From contig NW_003130355.1 in assembly GCF_000003605.2 (NCBI RefSeq), positions 271,021 to 335,020 on the forward strand: DNA of 64,000 bases, read 5' to 3'. Positions 13,263 through 27,400 of this stretch are shown here, piece after piece (the stretch's first letter is position 1; each line of letters starts with the position of its first letter). A program made the translations under genes and the position numbers. The notes under the pieces were generated by a model that was given only the letters and a program-made list of their open reading frames with translations, was not told the DNA's origin and searched no databases. This stretch comes from Saccoglossus kowalevskii (lineage: Eukaryota; Hemichordata; Enteropneusta; Harrimaniidae).

Positions 13263-15099
13263 CACTTCCTTGGAAATTTGTCAATGCCAATTACCGAGTG
13301 GATCGTGAAAATAAACATCACATTGCCTGATTTACTCCAACGTCCGATATTCTAAAATTCATTGGTGGAAAAATCTGTGTATAATACATTATAATGTTCA
13401 GATATTAGTACAGACCATGACGGAATATTGAAATGCGTTAAAAAGGAATTTCAACGAGTTACAATCATCGGCAATTTCACAAAGGATGAAACTTAAGGAA
13501 AAAACACCTTAAAAGTTACTGTCTTTAGCCACGTCGTCACTTATACCGTGTATAAAAACGACGATGTGGAGCTGCATTCGTTTTGAAACCGTGGAAACTG
13601 TGGTTTCATTTTATCCACACAAGCCTATGATAGCGGCCATTTTGAATACTAATTGGATCTATATTCAAGATGATCGATTTCGAGTCAGTCGTTGTGTTTG
13701 TCTATTGCAAAAAAAGAGTGTATACATGACATATTCCGTACAAATCAGAGAACTTGTGAAATCGAAGATTTTGGTAGTTTATAGTGGAGAACATCAATTA
13801 AACAAACGTGGCAGAACTCAATTGAAACCCGAAGCATTCATGTTGTAACAGTTAAACGTATTCTTGAAATATATAAAATGTCTGTAAATCCTTCCCAAGT
13901 AAGGGCTTCAAATAGGTTTTTAAAATGAAACCTGTCGACATTAAAAAGTGAGACTCGACACCGCTGCTACTATGTAATTTGCTTCTGACAAATGACGATT
14001 AAGTCGGTTTAAATTATCTTCGAGGTTAAGTCAAATTCATGTAATATAAAACAATTTCACACCCAGCACGAAAACATTCAGCGCTAGATCGGCCGAAGAA
14101 AAAAATTCATAAAAACAATATTTACAGTAGTCATTTACATTTGCTGTATTTTTAGTTAAATTTGTTGCCTAATTATATGTACTCAATAAAATACAAACAA
14201 AGATTGTTACTTAAAAATTATTGCCGTTCGGAAAAGTATCCCCATGAAAGAGATTCAATGTCGAGGTCTGTTCCCCTGGAGAGACCACGATGGACATCCC
14301 AGAAACCGTGACGCAAACAACATACTTGCGTCAAAGGGGTAATATATATGGAAAATATACGTCAAATATACACCGATACCACCGCTTTTCTAACTAACTT
14401 AACCAAATTCAGTGAACTCACTACAATCAATTTTAAATCCGATATATCGTCCTATAATGATTGCCTTCCCCCGTCGCTGCTCACGTGTGACGATTCACAG
14501 CATACAAGGAAAATCTGAATAATTATACAAAGGGTAATCTATACCCCGTTCAACTGGCCTAATAAATAACAAGAAATTCAAATCTAAAAAGAGATTTGAT
14601 AAATTTATATATTCAACCATAAACGTTAAATACTGAAAAACGTGAGGTCACGAGGCTTTCACACCGGATATGACGTCACTATAAATATTTGTTTTGCCTC
14701 AGTAGATTCAATGGAATCTCAGCTTGTAATCTCGTTCTTCTCACCAATGACGTGACTTTTATGATCTTTTGGCGGTTAGTATAAACTTGTCCTGCATAAT
14801 ATGTTCTTATCGCCTCATTGTAAGATATTTTACGCTCTGTTCGACTTGTACCCATGTAACAAATTGCTGCATAGCTGCATCTCGCACATCTTATTGACTA
14901 ACAGTAGTCACTGATACTTCTTCACCGTTCAAGTGGAACTTCCCATCTTAGCGTGCGTCCGATGACAACAGCCCGTGCAATCCAAGCTTCTTTTCTATTC
15001 CCGAATCACCGCCTGGTCCGAAAATAATCAGACACGTCGACGGGGTTGAACGTATAACGTTCACAAAATAATAAACCGTAGGTGGAACTAGCTTGCCGG

Positions 15100-15228
15100 T
15101 CATGTTGAGACAGTGCTTTGACGGCGTAACATTGGTGACAGATACTGATACGGAAATCTTCCTGTTCGTTTATCACTTGCTTTGACGATCGTCCACCCGT
15201 TGTCAACGTTCGATATCTGTATGACTAC
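15100..15228 (-). CDS. STAC-like: STAC-like gene, exon 21 (SH3-2 end, stop)
   Basis: A 129-base terminal exon starting VVIQISNVDNGWTIVKASDK, followed by a Gly-Arg-Phe-Pro-Tyr-Gln-Tyr-Leu segment that closes SH3-2 and a short Ser/Arg tail, then TGA. The acceptor is TTCTTTGTAG. SH3-2 has one Trp where SH3-1 has two. No clear polyadenylation signal was assigned downstream. Confidence 0.92.
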   Translation of the reverse strand, partial: VVIQISNVDNGWTIVKASDKRTGRFPYQYLSPMLRRQSTVST

Positions 15229-18200
15229 CTACAAAGAACGAAATAAACACAGTTACGAAATGAACCTAATATAAACTGAATCTGGCTTAAATTCCGTAAT
15301 TCCATTTTTTCGTACAAAAGATGAACACATCTGGATGGCTTAATAAATGCAATGAAAGTGTGTACAAAATACATACCTGGTTACGTTTCAGCGATATCTG
15401 GTCGGAGTGTTCAGGTGCGGTATACGTCCGTGCAACCCTCAGAACTCGTTCCCATGGCTGTACTTTCTCCAAACACTGAACTGGTACAAAACCGGTCTCC
15501 GTTTCTCTCTTGACCTGAAGAGAACCAATCAGGTAACGTTAAATTCTAATTATATTTGTGTTTCACTCTGTCCTGTTTGACCCAGGTCACCCGAAGTACC
15601 ATTTAGCATAATCATGACGAAAACGTTAAAAACATTATCTATAAATATTCGTGATATATTATACTATTCGCCAATCTGAAAATCTGTTTGTTTGTTTTTT
15701 CCTTTCTTATTCGACCCTCAATAAGTACTTTATAATTACAGGCATAACATTGTACAAACATAAACACGCAACACTGATTCGAGATCACGGGCCATGATAC
15801 GCCACTAACGGGCCCCAAAAGTGATGAATGATTCTGACGCGTTCACAACATATCATATTATAATTACTCCATGATACGAGAACCACAAAAATACATGAAT
15901 ATGACGAGAAACAACCGAGATTCTAAATAAAGATCAAAAACAAACTCTACATAAAGAAACCCGAAGCCAGACGGATAACAACAATGTTCTAGTTTTTCTC
16001 TCGATAAAAAATCTACTGACAGATTTGTATCCAAAGAAACAACTAAGACACTATTACTAATATCAGAAGGTTTAGGGTACATAGCCAAATCCATCAGATA
16101 TCAAATGACCGAATAACACACGTATTGTTATATGAATTCATTTTTTTCATCGCCATGGTCATCTGAACTGAGTTGCCGGTCAATACGTGTTTAAAGTTGA
16201 AATGTTCAAAAGGGGTGACTACGTAGCTCTCGTTAATATACAGTGAGGGCACAGAATGGAACTGTTTATAATGGTCAAAGAACAGAAACAACATTGATGA
16301 TGAAAGATAAGAGTGTGACAGTTGGTTCGGCGTCTCAGATGGTCTTTCACAGCCCAGCAAATTAGCACAGTCGACATGCCCTGTATAAGGTTCACACTTG
16401 TTAGACTCGGCACGGACGCTGTCAGAAAACAGATATGATTGAACTACGTGAAATACAATACATGAATGTCAGCCTATATTCCTTTATGTTGAGGATGTGT
16501 AAACCTAAAAGGGCAGGGACCCCGTGAACTAAACAAAAAAGCAGACTCTCGGCTGAGATATTTCAATTAGTGAATTGAAGATATCATCCACCTGTAGTAC
16601 ATTTATGTATAATATCAAAGCAATCGGACTTGAAGTTTTCAACGACAAGTAAAAAATGTCACTTTTTACCAAAAATGACAAAACAATTTCATCAAAATTA
16701 TAGAATTAAAGATATCATCACCAAACGAACAAATCTGAGATGACAGGTCCACCTGTACCCGTACCCGTATATATGTATAATATCAAAGCAATTAGACTTT
16801 CGGTTTTCAACAAGAAGTCGAAAATATCACTTTTTAACAAAAATAGCAGAAATAGAACTGAAGATATTACCATGAAATGAACAAATACATGAGAAGTCTA
16901 CTTGAGCTACATACACACTAAGCATCTAAGAAATCATACTTGTAGTTTTCAAGAAGAAGTCGAAAAAGTAAAAAGTTGACGCGGTCGACGACGGGCAATC
17001 ACTCATATGATAAGCTAACGAGAAGTCGACAACGTGACTGGAGCTAAAACGATGGTAAAATGTTAATGTGTGAAATAAATTATATCGAATTAAATTTAAC
17101 TTTATATAGTATTTGGTACAATAGAAATTTGAATGTATTTTCACATCTGATTGTCTTTGGTTATTACATGGAATTTATGCTCTAATCATTGTATCTGTAA
17201 ATGTAATCACTTTTGTTTGGAAAGGATGGGTGTATTCATATGATAAGAAAGATTTAACATACCATCCACCAATCCTTATTGGTCTTATCAAGTACATGCA
17301 CCATATCACCGGCCCTGTAGTGGAAATGAAAGACATCACGAGTAAACATCATGTTATTTTTGTTAAATATAGATTGATTAAATATATCTCAAACAACTCA
17401 TAGCAAATAGAGAATATGATATGGCGTACTTCTAGTAACTCTGTATGACCTGTGTGCGAACACAGAGTTTTAAATACAGTTTTATAGTTTTAAAATGCTG
17501 ATCGCAGGTTGGAGAGCTGTACGTGATACGGCGGAATGTATCAAAGAACAACCAAGACGAGAACAGGACGGTAACATTGCAGAGAGTTACCTTATAGGAA
17601 GATCACCTTTCTTCGTATCACCGACATCTTCTAACGCAACATATGACATGCTCTGTGAGGTTTCTCCAGTCTTCAGTGGAGAAAGAATAACATTTAAGTA
17701 ACGGATGAATATGGGGGGGGGGACGAAAACAATATACCTAGTTGAAATCATGTTTCGTGCAGCACAATAAAACACGACAATAATTCGTTCTTTATTTTTA
17801 CATATTTGATATATGAAATAAAAAATGAAGTCATCGTAATCAGTTCAGAAGAAATCGAACAATAACTACGTGTTTTAGGGCATTTTACTATTGTTTCCTA
17901 TGGCAAGAATATATCCTATGGCCAATATCCCAAAATTTTGCTCGGAGACATATGGTGAAAAAAGATATATAGTGTCTTACAAAGTACTTCTTGATGTTTA
18001 GAATTGCTCGTGGCAATGTGTTTTCAGTGTGGTCAATGGAGTCTACTGCTAAAATACAATTTTATGCTTATTATTTCCCCAAAATCAGATTGAAAGTAAA
18101 CGCACCGACGGGGGAAGGCACTCAATATAGAACTATATATCGGATTTAAACAATTTTGACCATAATAACGTCACGCTGTATGTGGTGAAATCTGCCCATA

Positions 18201-21140
18201 TGCGAAAAAAGGTGAGTAGCACCTTAAAGCGGGGATGTAGCCACCTGCGCATGCGGCAAACGGCCATAGCGTGTCATTGTTTACAAACAAGCGTCTATCC
18301 ACGAGCCTTTGCGTTTTTAGCAAACGTTTTCGTCGATGGGGACCTAATTCCAGCGCGTGCGCAGGTGACGACCACTCCGCTTTAAGCAAAGATGTAACAC
18401 AACTACAGACATTTGCAATATTTAAATGACATAGCAGCACTTAGATGAAAAGTATTTGGTAATAAGAATAAGAAAAATATAAGGACGTCAATATGTAACG
18501 AAACACAGTTCCATCTTAGTCACAACCAAATACTCACGTCACACTGTTGTATTAAAATCCCTATAAACACAACACAAACGATTAAAGCGGAGGAGTCGTC
18601 ACCTACGCATGCGACAAACGGCCGTAGCGTGTCGCTGTTTACAAACAAGCGTCTACCCATGGGGCTTTGCGTTTTTAGCATGCGTTGTTTTCGTCTCTTG
18701 GGATTATTGAATTCCCGCGCGTGCGCATGTGACGACCAGTCCGCTTTAAACCCATAGTATATATATATATATATATATATATATCAGTGAGAGAAAACTG
18801 GATGGCTGGGAAGCCACCATAAGGGCAGAAAGAACGAATAATGAAATCGATGGTATTGAATACATGATATATTAGATAAGTCAGACCTTAGGTTCATCGT
18901 TGTGGTGTTGATATACTACTCTTCCTTGTTGAGGGTCAGAGGGCAAAGATACGGATCTTTTGCTTTCACTTCCTGCATAGTTTCGTCTTCGCATCTATGA
19001 AGAAATATTATTATTATTATATATTTGAGCAATTCAATGTCAGGGCAGTCGATGACGATGTATTTATGTATGGTGTCACAGTTTTGAGCTGTGTGTGTGG
19101 TCTAGGTATCTAGCCGGGCATTGGTTCCTCGAGCCTGTATCCATTTCATTAAACAAACGGATGAAAACATTCCGATTTGTTCTCTGGGTGGGCAAAACGA
19201 ATTGCATACTAGTATTCGTCGCTCTGCGTGATGTTAAAAATGTGTCTCAGGCGACGTGCACAGCTGATTGCAAATTTGTTTGCTCATACGGGTTACGCAA
19301 CATTTTCGTCGTAGAATAGAAATCCAAATGTTAGTGACAGCGCCATCGCGAGTTGAAATTGTATGCCTACTAGTTGTTCGCCTGCGGATAGCTGGAAAAA
19401 AAAAAGCTAGCGCCACCAACTTCATCTTATTCTGCCTTAGCATTCCAATCTTAACTGGTGAGGTTGTAATATATCCCCCCCCCCTCCATGTTTTAGCTGT
19501 TTTAGATTTGCGATTATCTTCAGTCGGGCATATGATAGATCACAACAGACCGAATTGTTTCATGTAACAGATACCCCGTAAATATCAATTATAAACACAG
19601 CCATATATGTCTGTGGATGCAGAAGAACACATTTGCGCATCTACATTATAACAGGCGTGCTCTGGTCGTCTACGCAGCTGAATATTCACGTATTGAATCT
19701 TGGAGAGATTACTACGCTGTCCAAGGGGCGACAGATCGGCGTGCAGCGAATTAAATTAAAGTGCCAAGCGATATATGTTTGACAGACTTACCAGACCAGT
19801 CTGTGATATTGTACTCGGCTCTGCAATTGTAATTCAAAACATGTACGTTAATAGACACCAAAAGCAATTACTTGACACAAATGTATTGTAAAGTCCCCTG
19901 ATCAAATTATTTATAAATAGTCTGCGGTCTAACCAGCGGAAGGCGCACGTACATAAAATTGTGCAACATGCTATATGGTTGTGTTTAAAATAAAAGACCT
20001 GGCCAACCATGAAATATAGTAAAGATTTTGAATGCATTATGTGACCATTTGATATTTATACCTCGACAACTAATTTATCTACACTTCAAGTTGTTTGTTT
20101 TTGTTTTCCAAAGAGCTTCGCCAGCTAAATTATCTCAATCAAATATACATTTATAATATACATACATTATTATAATTATAATAAATAATAAATTATATTA
20201 TAATTATTATACATAATTATCACACGGGTATTATTTCAAGGAAATGTTGCTATAATTATGATTTATATCACATAGGTGTCTGCACGTGATAGAAGTATCA
20301 ATCACAACCACTAAAATACGACATCAACTACATTCAGTTAAGTATGCCAACGTGTTCGCTGTATTCTATTTGTTTAATATTCCACGTATCATCATTGAAC
20401 CAATTATAATGTCCTCTGACATACATAACTAGCAAGTATGCATGCGGATCACATCTTCTCAATTTAATATAATTAAATAATGTGAAATAATATTCAATTA
20501 CCTGAAATATTTAAAGTCAGAAAACACAAAGTTTACTAAAATTACTATATTACTATACTATATTACTAAGATTACTATATACTAGTGAGCGAACAGGCGG
20601 TATATGTATGTAGCAGTGTTCTAAATCTTCACGTATAAATTGAATAGAACATTAAGTTATGCCTCGTCATTTACTGTAAATGCGTTAATTATTCGCTATT
20701 TTTTAAACGGAAACAAATAACCTTATTATTACCGCAATGAACGTTAACGTCGAAGACAATCAAAAACGAGACAAACAGCCTGAGACCGACAGTCAGACAG
20801 TTTAAAATGATTACCCCTCCCATTTTAACTCAGCTAATAATGTGCAAATTAAAAGTTACTTGTTAATTAGCATAATTTGATAATAAAATGTCACATTTTA
20901 TGTCAATCATTACTGATAAGAAATTCTGCCCCGACCAACAGCTGTGTACGTTTCATTTCATAACACTTGGTGGTGATAACAATTTTAATGCGGCCTTACT
21001 CACTGTAAGGTTCGATGTCCTAGGGTGCAATGGTGTGGCCGCAACCACTACCACACGAAGTGTATGTTATTTATTTATTTACCTATTANNNNNNNNNNNN
21101 NNNNNNNNNNNNNNNNNNNNNNNNNNNNNNNNNNNNNNAT

Positions 21141-21179
<39 letters not shown>

Positions 21180-21375
21180 CCTATTATTTATTTATTTATT
21201 TATTTATTCATTTATTTACCTATTATTTATTTATTTATTTATTGATTGATTTACCTATTATTTATTTATTTATTTATTTACCTATTATTTATTTATTTAT
21301 TTACCTATTATTTATTTATTTATTTATTTATTTACCTATTATTTATTTATTTACCTATTATTTATTTATTTACCT

Positions 21376-21427
<52 letters not shown>

Positions 21428-21432
21428 TTTTT

Positions 21433-21475
<43 letters not shown>

Positions 21476-24400
21476 TTACTCACCTGGGCTATCTAGCGAT
21501 ATACTTCTACCTTTCATTATTGACCTTCGAGCGTCTTGCGGTCTAACAACACTAAGTGAAGAATGAAAACAGTGTTTTGAGGTACGGTCTTGTGTTTGCT
21601 ATTGTATTCAGAAATATACAGTGGCAGCGGCTGAGAGAGGGCGATTTCACTGAGATTTGCATGTCATCGACAAATAAACATAGGTGGTTGCTGATCGACA
21701 GATGATCGACACCGTGATTGGTCTGTTTAATGTGTGAACTGAATGAAATTGACACACACATGAAGTAAGTGATACGTGGTAGTAAAAGTGATGGGATCTC
21801 TTTTCGTTGTTTTTAATTGTTCTCTGAAATGTGTATTATTGTTCATGTAATGATTCTGCCAATAATCGCAATAGGGAATCCTTGCAATGGGAGCAACTGG
21901 TCAGAATAATGAGTCGGTAAAAAATTTATTCAGCTGGGATAGTTACATTCCACTAAGAACAGTTAATACAACAGCTGTAAAACATTAAATGATAATAAAA
22001 TGAATAAAACCACACACAGAAATAATGTTAATTCACACAAGCAAGCATGGCGTAATTTAAGTTCTGCATTGCAAATAATGTATTGTTCGCACTTTTTTTT
22101 CTCTTTTGCTTTTTTGTGTGGAAGATAATTCAATAAAATTGAAGCTAAAATAAAACATTATTTGTTGTGTTATGAACTATTTTATATCTTTCAACAAAAA
22201 TGCTTATCCCAGTGTTTTCATGATATGAAGCCGAATTTATTCGAGTTCTGTTGCTCACCTAGTATGCGTAGACTAAAATAATTCTCTGAATATACCTTCA
22301 CCTAATTAGTGTGCATGATAAACACAATCACATAATTTGAATCTAAAAGAAGGTGTGTTTATGCAATATAATCGAACTCGCAATTCTCCTCAATAACTGT
22401 GCACGTTCACCAACAATCGATAGCAAATACCATTTGTACTATAATCACTTTGGGACGGTGGTCTCCTCGCGTCAGGTTATATAGTGACAGCCACTTAGGC
22501 TTGAGCACATTTCCGTTCATGTACCTTTACATAACGACAATTTGCAACGCTTCGGGCCACAAAGATGTCACAGTTCAGGCTGGTGAATAATAATAAATAT
22601 ATCGACCACTGCCAGCATCGGATTCTTATAGCTAGATAACATTGATCTGAAAAGTGAAAAGTTGTTATGTTGTCAAAAATCATCTATAGGAGACGGGCGG
22701 TTTTTGGTACCTGGATGTCGAAGCTACGGACAATGTTGACGCCACGGAAGATCTTCTCCCGACGCTCTTTATGTCGCTATCAGTATCGTAATCACTTTGA
22801 CTGCTTCGATACGCTCGATCTCTCTGTTTCGCCCCCTCTTGTGACGGTCCGGATAAACTCTTTGCACATTTGATCGTCTCGTATACAAAGTCAAGCTCCT
22901 TCTGTGAGGCTGAATCTACAATCAATACAGACAGGATATCAGCAATCTGTTATTTAGACAAATAATGGTATTAAAGAGGGTGGTCGTCACGCTGCGCATG
23001 TGCGACATTTATGTTGATAAACATTGATTTACCTACAATTCAATGCGCTCTTCTAATGGAAATCACGAGTAGAGGTTTGACCTGGGCATGACTTGCTCTA
23101 ATTACCGCCGGTGACTACTTTGATACCTTCCAATCACCTAAAAAATACCTTATTAAAGCTTGGTATCGTCCTAGTCTGTACTCGTTGATCTGCGCAACAG
23201 TCAAAGTCGCCATCTTTGTTTATATGAGACCCGTAAATCTCGCGCATGCGTAGCGCGACGAATACCTCCCTTTAAGCAATGAGTTGATACCAATATACAC
23301 ATGCTAATAAAGTTGTATTCAGTATTCTCACCTGACGCTTCACTATCAGTTTGATCTTTTGTCGCTCCATGCAAGAATATATCAGTGAGGCTTCGTTGGC
23401 GTCTCAGAAGATTTTTCTTAGTAAACTAGAAAAAAAAATACGGTGTTAAAGAATTTTATGTTTACATTAGAGAAACTTTACATAGAGGATAGAAATGGTA
23501 CTTCTAGTAGCGCTGTATATCGTGCAGAATTGCGGCCAAATTAAACCGCAAACTGATTACTGATAAACATTGTCAGTTAGCACTAACCTGCGACAAAGCC
23601 GTAAAACTATTCTGTCTGCTGAGTCGCCTTTTGCCCTGAAAAGTGTAAGATACGGACACGTTACAACCTTACATAATGAAGTTGATAAATTATAACTTTT
23701 TTAACAATCACAGCTCACAATTTTCAAGCATTTGCAACATCAAATTGGTTCATACAATGTATCCTAAAATATAATAAATATATACATGTTTTCACAATAT
23801 ATTATTCTGTGTATTGAGTGGGGGTGTATAAACTATCAAACTATCCTCACCTCCATTTTCTTGCAGGGAGCAACGTGACTTTGACATACATGGTGGACCG
23901 CTATCTTACAGTTGACGCATTTGAATCCCTGTTTGGTGGTACCTAAGAATTGAAAAAAAACAAAACATTAAACTAGTGTACACTCAACTCTTGTCACAAA
24001 TGAGATTTCTCGAGAAAAAGTGTTTATTTATTAATGAAATATCTTTGAAAAGAGAATGTAATTAGGAAAAATGAAAAGTAATGTAACCTTATGCAAGATA
24101 CCGATACCAAACAAAAAAACAATCATTAGACAACTTCTTTGTTTTTCTTTAAATCCACGGGCCGAGTGTATTCTATATTTCTGTAAGCCGGGTCTTTACC
24201 TGTAAGGGGCTCGCTGCAATGAGCACATGACGTCGCTTTTTTAAAGGTGTGCTCCTGAAAGGAATGTCCCGATGGAACTGAGCCGTTACACTTTGCATTC
24301 AGGTTCCTGGGTGACGAAGGTGGTTCGCCGTGTTCTGGGATACGCCCGTTCGGTTCTTTCCCGTCCCCTGCGGACACCTTTCGTTTCGGTAGTCTATAGT

Positions 24401-27400
24401 CTGTTTGCGCTTCCGCTTCAGAATCCGTTAGCACCTCTGATGTAAATAATTTTAACTGTAGTTGGAATAAAATGTCAAACAATCAGTACTATACGAAAAA
24501 GGTGTACAGTATTGCCGACGACAATGGATAGCAATGTCACTGTTACCCAATACAGAAATTCTATGCCGCTGTGACTACGTCCTCAACTTTACGGGGACGG
24601 GGATTGATATTTTGATAAAGCCATGTGACAAACACATCGTGATGCATCATGGAATATGAGTATGTAAATAGGTAACTATGGGTGGCGCACGTACATAAAC
24701 CATTGAAATACTATCCGAACAGACATAACACCAGCTGAACCCACCTGTTCTTTGCATATTGCAAGTTGCGACTTGGCATTTCGTTTGGCTTGTTTTAATT
24801 TAAGTATTTCTTCCTTGAGTTCATTGGCTTTCGCATAGTTGTTTGTTTCCAGATAACTTCAGAAAATGAAAACGAGAAATCCCATTCAATGGTTAAATGT
24901 AGAACACTTATTTTCATTCCAATTTAGCGACGCTATGAATAGTAATGAGTTGAAATGAATGAAGGCCACGAATCACAGTGGAAGTTGTGAGTAATGCTAT
25001 GTATGTATAAAATGGTATCCTTAGAATGTTTCGGACTACGATAGCTGGGCGGTCACAAGTGACAACATTATTTCCACGGTACGGTTTATGCAATGACCTA
25101 AAATTCACTGACGTGGAAAATCATTTGTATCAAAAGTGTAAATTACTGGTATCAAAAGTGATTATAAATTATACAAGTATTAAAGTGATTGTAATTTACT
25201 AGTACCAAAAGTAAATAATGTAAATTACTGGTACCAAAATTTAATATTAAATTAAAAGTATCAACAAATAACTGTAATGTATTAGTAGCAAAGGTGAATG
25301 TGAATTACTAGTATCAAATGTGAGTATTGTAATCTACTACTACCATAGTAAACTGTAAATAAATAGTATCAAAAGAACATAGAATAAATCAACTAAATTG
25401 TACCAGAAAACTGATAACAGATAATGGAAATTGTAAAACCATCTGTATACTTACTCTTCGTATTTGTTTAATAGAGCTTCCACTGCCTTCTCCGAGTAAC
25501 TTACTGTAACCTCTAGTTCATTCGCCTATAACAAAACGTTTTGTAGGTCAGATGTCATTCACTGTTCATTACAATTTACAAAACAACACAACCCAACGTA
25601 ATGAGACTTATGGGCTAGTTGCATGACATTTTAGCAAAATTTACCTATTAGATGAAGTTTTTAAGACCTCTGTCCTGTGATAAACTATAGCGTACAACTG
25701 TACATACATTGTACCTCCTATAATCAAATATACCCCCAAAGACATACATTCGCCTTGAACAACGCTACCGTCATGTTTTATACGGGTCCCGCGCGTCTAT
25801 ACAATGCGTGTTTGTAATTATAACGCGCTCTGTACGACGACTGTGGTCAAAAACATCGTTCTTTTGTTTCTTATAACAGGTTTGGCATGTTGTTTATTGT
25901 GCGTATACTGCACTGTGGGTTTCGTATATATAATAGAGTTTGTGTCAAGAACTGTCACGGAATTCAGCAGTGTTGAGGTTAATGAATTGACCTCACCTCT
26001 TTCTTCAGAACAGAATGTCTTCGTCTCAAAGTGTCCCTAGTATCATCATTGGAGATTAATTCCTCCGTTAGAAATTCCTAAAGTAATTAAATAGATCATA
26101 TTTTAAACCAGTTTATAATTATCATTTATAAGGATATTGCCCGGGGTACTGGGGAAGTTGATTATTGGTTAGAATAGATGAAACACACTAATGATAATAC
26201 TACATTACAATTATTTAATATACTTTTATTATGTATCATAACACACGATATAATGTTTTTAAAATGCTTCAGTAGTTTTCAATTGGTGTATTTCTATGGA
26301 AACACGACTGTGCTTGTTAATGGGTAAATCAGTTGAAATGTTGTACCAATTGTTATTAAAATAACTATACACTACAAGTTAAAAATAGTTTGAGGAAAAT
26401 GTTGATGATCTCGAACGATAGTTTGGATATATACTTACAGCTGGAACTCCATGGTCCGGTATAATGTAGTTATAGTAATCCCTGGGTTGGCCTTTCATCG
26501 CCCGTCTTATTGCAGTTGGCACCCTGCCACTCTCGTCGTGTTTGTTCACTGCTGAACACATGTCCATGATAGATTCCAGACGTTTTGATCGCTCCTTGGT
26601 CTGTCAATTATAGAAGGGGGCTTGGTAAGAAGGAAGGTTTTTCTAACATTAATAATACAGCTTGTTAAATCATTATATCGACTGGTGTGTAAATAAACGC
26701 GGCGGGTGGGACGAAGTATGATTTACCGTCTATGTACCCTTGGAGTGTGTGGCCGACATCAGATAGCGTTGATGGGGACAACAGTGAACACAGGCAGTGT
26801 ACAGTGATAGAGACAAACAATCGAAGGAATCTAATCAAATATAGCGCGTGTATAGCTCGGATTATTTCAGTGCTCAGTCAGGCAAAACCTGCATAATACA
26901 CGAGCATAAAATTGCAATTTCTACATATGGACTTGCTAATTGCGATCAGTAGAACCTGTATATGCTATGTACAGTTGTTGTGCATTGGACCAGTTAGTTG
27001 GCTGACTGCTACAGTGGGCTCCTCGGGTAAAACAGTGTCGCACGCGTTTTTGTTGTCAAATCGGCAACAGAAAACTGGATGAATTGTAATTATATTTAGC
27101 CGTATGTGAATGTGCGTAGTTAAGATAAATCCAATAAATTGATTTACTGTTCCAAACAAAATCATCGCTTGAATGTTCTTGTTAAAGACCTCTCCTGCAT
27201 TTCCACTTCGGTAAAAACATTTTAGCGACATGAAATTCAGGAATTGTCTCTTTTTGCCGGTATTTGCATTGCTACTATACCAGTAGCATCGGACTGGTGT
27301 TCGGTTAACATAGTCCGCCGCAGTGGTTGTGCCAGAAACAACAACACTGAAATAGACATAGCGATATGACCTAAATCTAAGGCCCCCAAAATGCATGGAT

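Larger units (their letters stand above)
1..15099. other. Downstream flank without an identified gene
   Basis: I found no coding exon here that I could support. The open frames are short and unrecognised. The region holds the threefold 430-bp repeat, one gap, a pyrimidine tract, the nested transposon and two TTAA elements, all listed separately. The 3' UTR of the STAC-like gene should begin just below 15100. Confidence 0.5.

Noticed and set aside
20888-21566. Long overlapping frames rich in Phe-Ile-Tyr-Leu, up to about 200 codons
   Set aside because: They are translations of the ATTT microsatellite and include N positions.
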